Source of the DNA: Salipiger profundus
Lineage (GTDB): Bacteria > Pseudomonadota > Alphaproteobacteria > Rhodobacterales > Rhodobacteraceae
NCBI RefSeq assembly: GCF_001969385.1
Contig: NZ_CP014796.1
Coordinates: 2,931,501 to 2,995,500 of the forward strand
Direction of reading: 5' to 3'
DNA: 64,000 nucleotides
Position numbers and translations under genes: made by a program. Shown here one piece after another: positions 26,476 to 33,802 of the stretch. The notes under the pieces were generated by a model. It did not search any database. It was not told the DNA's origin and saw only the letters and a program-made list of their open reading frames with translations. Within the stretch, counting starts at the first letter, position 1, and every line of letters starts with the position of its first letter.

Positions 26476-27054
26476 TCATCGCAGCCCGTCCTCTCCGACG
26501 AACTGGTCATGGGTCAGCCCGCCGACGCGGGGGAGCGGGCGGCCGGTCTGTTGCAGCGCCACGGCGACGACGATCTCGTTCGGGCGGGGCGCGTCGGGCA
26601 GGCGCAGGCGCATCCCGTCGAAATGGCTGCGCACGTAGGCGGCATCCTTGTGGCCGAGCGGCACGTCGAGGATCTCGCCGGCGCGGCCGATGGCCTTGGA
26701 GGAGGGCACCAGGGCCCGCCCGCCGCCGATCACCGCGCGAAGCGGCGCGCCGAGCTTCGGGTGAAGCAGGGCGGCGGCGTGCTCGAGCTCGCCCGCCTCG
26801 CCGACGAGCGCGGCCTTGCCGTAGCCCTCGATCCTGTCCGCGCCGCCTCCGAGCGCGGCCAGCGCCTCTTCGCCCAGGCGCGCGCCCAGCGTCTCGCCGG
26901 TCTCGATCAGCTCGGAGAGGTCCTCGGCATAGACCCCGGCGTAGGGGTTCGCGATCACCGCCGCAGCGAGCGCCCGGCGGGCCGGCGGCGTGACCGCCTG
27001 GCCCATCTCGAGGCGTGTCTCCTCGACCAGCGTGATGATCCTGCGCAGTTTCAC
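26476..27054 (-). CDS. DUF1185 (amino acid synthesis family) protein, copy 1
   Basis: This 192-residue protein belongs to the family named amino acid synthesis (DUF1185), whose biochemical role is not known to me. Shared landmarks with its neighbour copy are NPYAGVYAEDL, LVPSSKAIGRAG, LDVPLGHKDAAYVRSHFD and LPDAPRPNEIVVAVA. It starts with GTG, overlapping the stop of copy 2 as GTGA, so the two are translated together and may form a hetero-oligomer. The context of heterocycle-type oxidoreductases suggests a step on a ring or ring-opened intermediate; this is inference. Confidence 0.85.
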   Translation of the reverse strand: MKLRRIITLVEETRLEMGQAVTPPARRALAAAVIANPYAGVYAEDLSELIETGETLGARLGEEALAALGGGADRIEGYGKAALVGEAGELEHAAALLHPKLGAPLRAVIGGGRALVPSSKAIGRAGEILDVPLGHKDAAYVRSHFDGMRLRLPDAPRPNEIVVAVALQQTGRPLPRVGGLTHDQFVGEDGLR

Positions 27055-27635
27055 CGGAGCCCGTCCTCGCCCTTGACCTTGTCCTTGGTCAGACCGCCGA
27101 TGCGGGCGTGGACGCGGCCCGCGGTGGTCATCACCAGCACCAGCACGATCTCGTTCGGGCGCGGCGCGTCGGGCACGCCGACCTCGACCGCGTCGTAATG
27201 GGTGCGCACGTAGGACGCGTTGGTGTGGGTCACCGGCACGTCGAGCCTTGTGCCGGCGGCGCCGACCTTCTTGGTCGAGGGCACGATGGCCTTGCTCGCG
27301 GCGATGGCGTCGCGCATGGCGTAGCCGCCGGGGACATGCCAGAGCGCGCCGTGCTCGATCTCGCCGTTGACGCCGACGATGGCGCCCTTGCCGTAGCCTT
27401 CGACGGCCTCCGCGTCACCGCCGAGGGCGTCGATGCACATCTGCGCCATCTCTGCGCCCAGCGGCTCGAGATCCTTCATGAAGGGCTGGATGTCGTCGGT
27501 ATAGCCGCCGGCATAGGGGTTCTCGATCACCGCCATGGCGGCGGCGCGCTTCTGCGGCACCTCGGGCGCGGGACCACCCTCGTGAAAGATGGTCTCGACC
27601 TGGACCAGCGTCTTGCGAATGCGGACCTCAGGCAT
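27051..27635 (-). CDS. DUF1185 (amino acid synthesis family) protein, copy 2
   Basis: This 194-residue protein is a paralogue of the next gene, sharing the pattern NPYAGGYTDDIQ, IVPSTKKVGAAGTRLDVPVT, SYVRTHYDAVEVGVPDAP and RPNEIVLVL. Divergence between the copies is considerable, so the duplication is old and both are probably needed. It starts eight bases inside the end of the UPF0280 gene and overlaps copy 1 by four bases. Function is not established for the family. Confidence 0.85.
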   Translation of the reverse strand: MPEVRIRKTLVQVETIFHEGGPAPEVPQKRAAAMAVIENPYAGGYTDDIQPFMKDLEPLGAEMAQMCIDALGGDAEAVEGYGKGAIVGVNGEIEHGALWHVPGGYAMRDAIAASKAIVPSTKKVGAAGTRLDVPVTHTNASYVRTHYDAVEVGVPDAPRPNEIVLVLVMTTAGRVHARIGGLTKDKVKGEDGLR

Positions 27636-28491
27636 GGGCCGTCTCCTTTATCGTTATCGTCTGGCCGAGAGCCACCCGTTCGCCGGCCAGCGCGAGGCAG
27701 GCGGCGCGGATCAGCCCGCGGCTCATGTAATCCTGCGCCAGCGCATGGCCGCGCGCCAGTGCCTCTCCTGCCTCGGCGGCGCCGAGCGGCCCGACATGCG
27801 TGGTGACCGGGCGGTCGCCGAGGTCGCTGTCGGGCAGGAGCTTGCTGGCCGGAGCGCGACGGATCGCCGGATGGCCCGGCAGGTCGACCGCGTTGGCGAT
27901 GAGCGTCGCGGCGGCGTCGGCGGTGGCCGCATCCGGCGCCAGCACGGTGACCGCGTCGGCGATGCCCAGCGAATGCGACCGGCCGCGCCAGCCGCTGGTG
28001 GCGATGCCGCCAATCCCGTCATCCGGGCCGATCTCGGCGCGTGCGCCGGGGGCGCGGGTCACCGGGTCTTCGCAGACCGCCAGCCGCAGCGGGGCCGCGC
28101 CGGTCCAGAGCGCGATGTCGCCGCCGTTGTTGACATGCGCGCGCGCCAGCCCGTGGCCAGGGGCAAGCATCGCGGCAAGGACATGGTCGGCGACGGAGCC
28201 TGCAACCGCCGCCATCGGCGTGACGAAGGCGGGGGCGAAGCGATCGGTGGCGCGCTGCATGCGCCGTGCCACCGGGCCGCGCAGGGCAGGGCCGGTGGCC
28301 GCGCGCAGGCGCGGCAGTTCCTCGCAGAGCGCGGGCAGCACGGTTTCGAAAGTCTCGTGGGCGCGGCGCAGCGCGGCGCGCATGGCCTCGGCGGGGCCCT
28401 CGGCGGTGATCACGAGGTCGATGGGGCCGTGCGTCAGGCGCATCCGGCCGTCCCGCGCCATGCGCCCCATGGGGAGCTCGTGGTAGCTCAC
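27628..28491 (-). CDS. UPF0280 family protein
   Basis: This 287-residue protein matches the uncharacterised UPF0280 family, which I recall as structurally related to ApbE-type proteins. Landmarks are GRMRLTHGPIDLVITAEG, AAVAGSVADHVLAAML, HVNNGGDIALW and RSHSLGIADAVTVLA. The GTG start at 28491 overlaps the TGA of the 6-hydroxynicotinate reductase-like gene (GTGA), which gives confidence in the boundary; the much longer open frame upstream is the antisense-frame shadow of that gene. A flavin-related or thiol-modifying role for the neighbouring reductase is one possibility, not shown by the sequence. Confidence 0.82.
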   Translation of the reverse strand: MSYHELPMGRMARDGRMRLTHGPIDLVITAEGPAEAMRAALRRAHETFETVLPALCEELPRLRAATGPALRGPVARRMQRATDRFAPAFVTPMAAVAGSVADHVLAAMLAPGHGLARAHVNNGGDIALWTGAAPLRLAVCEDPVTRAPGARAEIGPDDGIGGIATSGWRGRSHSLGIADAVTVLAPDAATADAAATLIANAVDLPGHPAIRRAPASKLLPDSDLGDRPVTTHVGPLGAAEAGEALARGHALAQDYMSRGLIRAACLALAGERVALGQTITIKETAHA

Positions 28492-29999
28492 TTGCCCGGC
28501 TCCCGTCCGACCGGCCAGGGGGCGCCGAGCTTGCGGGTCTCGGCCCGCCGCCCGGACAGCCTGTGGTCGCTCTGCCGGCCGGTCACGCCCTTCAGCGCAT
28601 CCTCGAGCGGCATGACATAATCCATGTGGCCGCCGAGCGCCTCGTAGTCGGCGCGCGACATGGTGAACTCGATCGGCGCGACGAGGGCAGGCGTGGGAAC
28701 ATAGCCGAAGGCGTTCTTCGGCATCTGCGTCACGTCCGACATGAAGGTGATGCCGCCGCCGGGCCACATCATCACCGGCGCGCCGCCGCAGGTGACGCGG
28801 GTAAGGCGCGACTGCACCGAGCGTGTCAGCGACACCGGGTTCTCGGTCACCCCCGAGCGCAGGCTGCCGCCGGCACCGGCCATGAAGAGCACCGAGGCAA
28901 GCGACGGTTCGCAGTTTTCCTCGATGCGGCGGACCGAGGGCAGCAGCCGCTCGGGCATCTCCATCCGCACCGGCTCGAGCGCCTCGTCGAGTTCGTAGTA
29001 GGCGGCGTGTTCGCCGGTGGTCGAGACCATCAGCAGCGACAGGCCGGGCCAGGCTTCCTTCGGCTTCCAGGGCCCGAGGATCTCGAGCGGGTCGTCCAGG
29101 TCGGTGCCGCCCCAGCCGGTACCGGGCTCGGCCACCTGGAAGTAGCGGCCCGGGGTCGAGCGCCGGCCCTTGATCTTGATCCCGGTCGCCGGCCAGCCGA
29201 TGACCTTGCCGGCCTGGTGCTCGGACATGACGCCGGTGATGTGATCGTCGACCACGACCACCTCGTCGACCAGCCCCTTCCACTGCGCCGCGAACATGCC
29301 CACCGTGGCCGAGCCGCAGCCGACGCGCATGCGTTCCTCGCGCTGGCCGTTCACCACCGGCGCCTGACCGGCGGTGATCTCGAGCTCGGCTCCGCTGTCG
29401 ATGCTGAGCTGCACGGTCTCGTTGTTGCACAGCGCCAGCAGGGCGGCGCAGGTCGCGCGGCCCTCCTTCTTCGATCCGCCGGTCAGGTGGTTCACACCGC
29501 CGAGCGACAGCATCTGGCTGCCGTATTCCGAGGTGGTGACGTGGCCGATGATCTCGCCGTCGCTGCGCACCCAGGCGCATTCCGAGCCGAGATGCCGGTC
29601 GGTGTCGATCTTCACCTTGGCGCCGCAGTAGGAAAAGATGCCCTCGGTCACCACGGTGATCATGTCGGCATCGGCGGCCTTCGAGGCGACGATGAAGGGT
29701 GCGGGCTTGTAGTCGGGATAGGTGGTGCCGGAGCCCACCGCGGTGATGAAGGCCTCGTCTCCGGTCACGATGTCGCCGTCCCACTCGCGGTCGAGAAAGG
29801 GCACCACGGTGACGTCCTCGTTGTTCTCGAGGATGGTCAGAGGGTCGAGGCGCACCAGTTCGCCGCCCTCGTTGGCGTAACGGTCGCAGGCGCCCGCGCG
29901 GCCTTCGGCGATGTAGCACATCACCGGGCAGGCATCGCAGCGGATCTTCTCCGGCTTCTCGGCAGCACTGCGTTTTACGGGGGGAGTCTCAGCCGTCAC
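28488..29999 (-). CDS. 6-hydroxynicotinate reductase-like iron-sulfur protein
   Basis: This 503-residue protein resembles the 6-hydroxynicotinate reductase of anaerobic nicotinate fermenters, which reduces the pyridone ring. Four cysteines near the N-terminus (Cys21, Cys24, Cys28, Cys38; CDACPVMC then GACDRY) form a probable [4Fe-4S] site. Further on are VTEGIFSYCGAKVKID, MRVGCGSATVGMFA and FMAGAGGSLRSGVTENPV. The GTG at 29999 follows an AGGAG site. It heads a minus-strand operon with UPF0280 and two DUF1185 genes, and diverges from a molybdenum hydroxylase, the enzyme class that makes 6-hydroxynicotinate. The real substrate may be another hydroxylated N-heterocycle. Confidence 0.85.
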   Translation of the reverse strand: MTAETPPVKRSAAEKPEKIRCDACPVMCYIAEGRAGACDRYANEGGELVRLDPLTILENNEDVTVVPFLDREWDGDIVTGDEAFITAVGSGTTYPDYKPAPFIVASKAADADMITVVTEGIFSYCGAKVKIDTDRHLGSECAWVRSDGEIIGHVTTSEYGSQMLSLGGVNHLTGGSKKEGRATCAALLALCNNETVQLSIDSGAELEITAGQAPVVNGQREERMRVGCGSATVGMFAAQWKGLVDEVVVVDDHITGVMSEHQAGKVIGWPATGIKIKGRRSTPGRYFQVAEPGTGWGGTDLDDPLEILGPWKPKEAWPGLSLLMVSTTGEHAAYYELDEALEPVRMEMPERLLPSVRRIEENCEPSLASVLFMAGAGGSLRSGVTENPVSLTRSVQSRLTRVTCGGAPVMMWPGGGITFMSDVTQMPKNAFGYVPTPALVAPIEFTMSRADYEALGGHMDYVMPLEDALKGVTGRQSDHRLSGRRAETRKLGAPWPVGREPGK

Positions 30000-30035
30000 G
30001 TCGCGGGCTCCTGTCGCTGGCCTGTGGCGTCAATT

Positions 30036-30051
30036 CGTTTGTATACGAACG
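30036..30051. promoter_or_regulatory. palindromic operator candidate, site 1
   Basis: CGTTTGTATACGAACG is a near-perfect palindrome (seven of eight positions) 37 bases upstream of the reductase-like gene's GTG. The core TNGTATACNA resembles sites of GntR- or MarR-family repressors. A second, related site lies at 30206-30221. Confidence 0.55.
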
Positions 30052-30205
30052 CATGGGCGGCGGCGTTCTGTCAAGCGGGCATGTGTCCGGGACGAGGGTC
30101 GGCGCGGGGCGTGGTGAGAAATTCAGCATTTGCCACGGACGGGTCCATGCGCATGATATGCCGGATTGACAGACTTCGCGACAGGCTCCTACGCTGAGTC
30201 TGTAT

Positions 30206-30221
30206 CGTTTGTATGCGAATG
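30206..30221. promoter_or_regulatory. palindromic operator candidate, site 2
   Basis: CGTTTGTATGCGAATG repeats site 1 with three changes and in the same orientation, 38 bases upstream of the FAD-subunit start. The two sites thus sit symmetrically next to each divergent gene, which suggests one repressor controlling both operons. Confidence 0.5.
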
Positions 30222-30258
30222 ATATGGAATCGCCCAGCGACATGCCCGGAGAGACCCG

Positions 30259-31101
30259 ATGACCCTGCACCGCCCCGAATCGCTCGACGACGCTCTTGCG
30301 CTGCTGGGGCGTGGTGGTGCGGTCGCGCTGGGTGGAGGGACGGACCTTTACCCGGGGCTGCGCGACGGGCCGCCGCCCAAGGAGATGGTAGACCTCACGC
30401 GGGTCGCGGACCTGAAGGGCATCACCGCGCATGACACCGGCTGGCGCATCGGCGGGGCCGTGACCTGGACCGAGGTGCTGCGCGCCGGGCTGCCGCCGCT
30501 CTTCGACGGGCTCAAGGCAGCCGCGCGCGAGGTCGGCTCGGTGCAGATCCAGAACGCGGGCACGGTGGCGGGAAACCTCTGCAACGCCTCGCCGGCGGCA
30601 GACGGGGTGCCGGCGCTGCTGGCGCTCGATGCCGAGGTCGAACTGGCCTCGGCCGCCGGCGCCCGCCGGATGCCGTTGGCCGCGTTCATCACCGGACCGC
30701 GCCGCACGGAGCTTACGCCCGGCGAGGTGCTGGCCGCCGTTCATATCCCGAAATCAGCCGGTTGCGGAGCGTTCCTGAAGCTCGGAGCGCGGCGCTACCT
30801 TGTCATTTCCATCGCGATGGTCTCGGCCGTCGTCACGCTGCGGGACGGCGGGCTCGACCGGGTCCGCATCGCGGTGGGCGCCTGTTCGCCGGTGGCGCGG
30901 CGGCTCTCGGGCCTGGAGCAAAGCCTCGCTGGTAAGACCGCCGCGCAAGTATCTGACATCGTGACGCAATACGCGTTCGACGAGCTTGCGCCGATCGACG
31001 ACGTGCGGGCCGACGCGGGCTACCGCCGCGACGCCGTGCGCACGCTGGTCGCCCGCACCATCGCCGCCGCCATCGAGAAGGAGACCGCGCATGTCGCTTG
31101 A
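30259..31101 (+). CDS. xanthine dehydrogenase-family FAD-binding subunit
   Basis: This 280-residue protein is the FAD subunit of a molybdenum hydroxylase (CoxM/XdhA type). FAD-binding motifs are visible at VALGGGTDLYPGLR and VQIQNAGTVAGNLCNASPAAD. It passes electrons from the iron-sulfur clusters to an acceptor. A GGAGAG site precedes the ATG. It overlaps the next gene by eleven bases and is the first gene of the plus-strand half of the locus. Confidence 0.92.
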   Translation: MTLHRPESLDDALALLGRGGAVALGGGTDLYPGLRDGPPPKEMVDLTRVADLKGITAHDTGWRIGGAVTWTEVLRAGLPPLFDGLKAAAREVGSVQIQNAGTVAGNLCNASPAADGVPALLALDAEVELASAAGARRMPLAAFITGPRRTELTPGEVLAAVHIPKSAGCGAFLKLGARRYLVISIAMVSAVVTLRDGGLDRVRIAVGACSPVARRLSGLEQSLAGKTAAQVSDIVTQYAFDELAPIDDVRADAGYRRDAVRTLVARTIAAAIEKETAHVA

Positions 31102-33802
31102 TGCGCCGCAGGGCCATATCGGCTTCACGCTCAACGGGGCCGAGATCACCGTGCCCGCCGATCCTGCCATGCGCCTCTCCGAGATGCTGCGCGAGACCGC
31201 CGGGGCGCGCGACGTCAAGGTCGGCTGCAACGCGGGCGACTGCGGGGCCTGCACGGTGCTGCTCGACGGCGAGCCGGTCTGTGCCTGCATGATGGCCTCG
31301 GGCCAGGTGCAGGGCCGCACGGTCGAGACGCAGGCGGGCCTTGTCGCCGACGATCTGCTGGCCGAGCGGCTGGCGCAGAGCTTCCAGCGGCACCAGGCGG
31401 CGCAATGCGGCATCTGCACGCCGGGCATGATGGTCTCGGCGGTGGCGCTGCTGCGCTCGGGCGCGAAGCTGACCGAGGAAAGTGTCGCGGATGCGCTCGG
31501 TGGGGTGCTCTGCCGCTGCACCGGCTACCGCAAGATCATCGCGGCGGTGCTCGACGCCTCCGACACCGCACCGCTCGCCGAGGGCGGCGTGGGTGCGCCG
31601 GTCGCACGGCTCGACGGCTGGCCCAAGGTGGCGGGGACCGAGCGCTTCGGTGACGACGTGGCGCCGGCCGACGCGCTGGTCGTCCGGGTCATCCGCTCGC
31701 CGTATCACCGCGCCGGCTTCCGCTTCGGCGATCTCGAAACCTTCATGGAAGAGAACGCCTTGGCGCTGGTTCTTACCGCGATGGACGTGCCGGGCGAGAA
31801 CCGTTTCGGCGTTATCCCGGGCTTCGAGGACCAGCCGGTCTTTGCCGTGGATGAGGCCCGCTTCAAGGGCGAGGCCGTCGCCGCCGTGGTCGGCACGCCG
31901 GAGGCGCTCGACGGCATGGATCCGTTCCCGGTCACATGGGAGGAACGCACCGCCGCGCTGACGCCCGAGGGCGCGGCGGAGGCGGGCGATCTGCACCCCG
32001 ACCGCGCGGGCAACGTCATGTGCCGTGGCCGGGTGGCGCGTGGCAGCGCCGCCGAGGCGCTGGCGGAGGCGGCGCATGTGGTGTCCGGCGACTTCTCCAC
32101 CGGCTTCATCGAACACGGCTACATCGAGCCCGAGGCGGCATCGGCCCGCCGCGTCGGCGACCGGATCGAGGTGCAGTGCTGCACGCAGGCGCCCTACATG
32201 AACCGCGACGGGCTGGCGACGATCCTCGGTCTGGCGCCCGAGGCGGTGCGGATCCTGCCGACGGCGACCGGCGGCGGCTTCGGCTCGAAGCTCGACCTTA
32301 CCGCGCAGCCCTACGTGGCGCTCGCGGCGTGGCACCTGAACCGTCCGGTGCGCATCACCTACACGCGGGCGGAGTCGATCGCGAGTTCGACCAAGCGGCA
32401 CCCTTCCGAGGTGCACATGGAAATCGGGGCCGACGCGGAGGGGCGCATCGTCGGCGCGCGCTTCGACGGGATCTTCAACACCGGGGCCTACGCGAGTTGG
32501 GGGCCGACGGTGGCGAACCGCGTGCCGATCCACGCGAGCGGTCCCTACCTGACGCCCAACTACGAGGCCAACAGCGCCGGTATTCACACCAACACCGCGC
32601 CGGCGGGGGCCTTTCGCGGCTTCGGCGTGCCGCAATCGGCGGTGGCGCAGGAGCAGCTCTATGACATGCTCGCCGAGGCACTCGGGCTCGACCGGCTGGA
32701 GTTCCGCCGCCGCAACTGCCTCACCAACGGGGCGCCGACGGTGACCGGGCAGGTGTTCGAGACCGGCATGGGGATCGACGCCTGTTTCGACGCGCTCGAG
32801 CCGCATTGGACCCGGGCGCTGGCCGACTGCGCCGCTTTCAATGCCGAAAGCATGGGAATCCGGCGCGGTGTCGGCATCGCTGCGGGCTGGTATGGCTGTG
32901 GCAACACGTCGATCTCGAACCCCTCGACGATCCGCGCGGGCGTCACGCCCGACGGCGAGCTGCGCCTGCACCAGGGCGCGGTGGACATCGGGCAGGGCGC
33001 GAACACGGTCATTGCCCAGATCTTCGCCGAGGCGCTCGGCGTGCCGGTGTCGCAGATTACGCTCGTCGGGCCCGATACCGACATCACGCCCGACGCGGGC
33101 AAGACCTCGGCCAGCCGCCAGACCTACATCACGGGCAACGCGGCGCGGCTCTGCGGAGAAGCGCTCAGGGCGCAGATCCTCCGGCTGGGCAACGTCTCGG
33201 ACGCGGCGCGGATCTCCTTCGAGGAGGGTGGTATCGCGCTCAGCGACGCGGGCACCACGGTGCGGGTCGAGCTCGACCCGGGCGAGGGCTACGCGCTGGA
33301 AGCGGTCGAGAGCTACGACCCGCCCACCACGCCGCTCGACGAGAACGGGCAGGGCGACCCCTATGCCGTCTTCGGCACGGCGGCGCAGATGTGCGAGCTC
33401 GAGGTCGACATGGCGCTCGGCACGGTGAAGCTCCTGCGGATCGTCGCGGCGCATGACGTCGGCCGCGCCATCAACCCGCTGCTGGTCGAGGGCCAGATCG
33501 AGGGCGGCGTCGCGCAGGGCATCGGGCTTGCGCTGATGGAGGAATTCCTGCCCGGCCGTACCGAGAACCTGCACGACTATCTCATTCCCACGATCGGCGA
33601 CGTGCCCGCCATCGAGAGCCTGATCATCGAGAGCGGCGACGCGCATGGGCCCTACGGCGCCAAGGGGCTGGGCGAACATTGCCTGATCCCGACGGCGCCG
33701 GCGATCCTCAACGCCATCGCGCATGCCACCGGCGCGCGCATCCACCACCTGCCCGCGACGCCCGACCGGGTGCGTGCGGCGATCCTGTCGACAGGCGCGT
33801 GA
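31091..33802 (+). CDS. molybdenum hydroxylase with fused iron-sulfur and molybdopterin domains
   Basis: This 903-residue protein joins the small [2Fe-2S] subunit to the large molybdopterin subunit. The plant-type cluster uses Cys46, Cys51, Cys54 and Cys64 or 66 (VGCNAGDCGACTVLLDG). The second cluster uses Cys106, Cys109, Cys141 and Cys143 (QCGICTPGMM, CRCTGYRK). The Mo domain follows from about residue 165 with TGGGFGSKLDLTAQPYVALA, GAFRGFGVPQ and the catalytic glutamate Glu862 in GAKGLGEH. Such enzymes insert oxygen from water into electron-poor aromatic carbons, for example C6 of nicotinate. The start at 31091 lies inside the FAD gene; the stop overlaps hyuA as TGATG. Maturation genes for the Mo cofactor are not in the window. 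Confidence 0.93.
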   Translation: MSLDAPQGHIGFTLNGAEITVPADPAMRLSEMLRETAGARDVKVGCNAGDCGACTVLLDGEPVCACMMASGQVQGRTVETQAGLVADDLLAERLAQSFQRHQAAQCGICTPGMMVSAVALLRSGAKLTEESVADALGGVLCRCTGYRKIIAAVLDASDTAPLAEGGVGAPVARLDGWPKVAGTERFGDDVAPADALVVRVIRSPYHRAGFRFGDLETFMEENALALVLTAMDVPGENRFGVIPGFEDQPVFAVDEARFKGEAVAAVVGTPEALDGMDPFPVTWEERTAALTPEGAAEAGDLHPDRAGNVMCRGRVARGSAAEALAEAAHVVSGDFSTGFIEHGYIEPEAASARRVGDRIEVQCCTQAPYMNRDGLATILGLAPEAVRILPTATGGGFGSKLDLTAQPYVALAAWHLNRPVRITYTRAESIASSTKRHPSEVHMEIGADAEGRIVGARFDGIFNTGAYASWGPTVANRVPIHASGPYLTPNYEANSAGIHTNTAPAGAFRGFGVPQSAVAQEQLYDMLAEALGLDRLEFRRRNCLTNGAPTVTGQVFETGMGIDACFDALEPHWTRALADCAAFNAESMGIRRGVGIAAGWYGCGNTSISNPSTIRAGVTPDGELRLHQGAVDIGQGANTVIAQIFAEALGVPVSQITLVGPDTDITPDAGKTSASRQTYITGNAARLCGEALRAQILRLGNVSDAARISFEEGGIALSDAGTTVRVELDPGEGYALEAVESYDPPTTPLDENGQGDPYAVFGTAAQMCELEVDMALGTVKLLRIVAAHDVGRAINPLLVEGQIEGGVAQGIGLALMEEFLPGRTENLHDYLIPTIGDVPAIESLIIESGDAHGPYGAKGLGEHCLIPTAPAILNAIAHATGARIHHLPATPDRVRAAILSTGA

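Noticed and set aside
28492..29919. Upstream extension of the UPF0280 frame
   Set aside because: It runs through the reductase-like gene in another frame; the GTG at 28491 overlapping the reductase stop is a far better start.
30833..33748. A 971-codon minus-strand frame opposite the Mo hydroxylase
   Set aside because: It mirrors the coding pattern of a clearly identified enzyme and has shadow-type composition.
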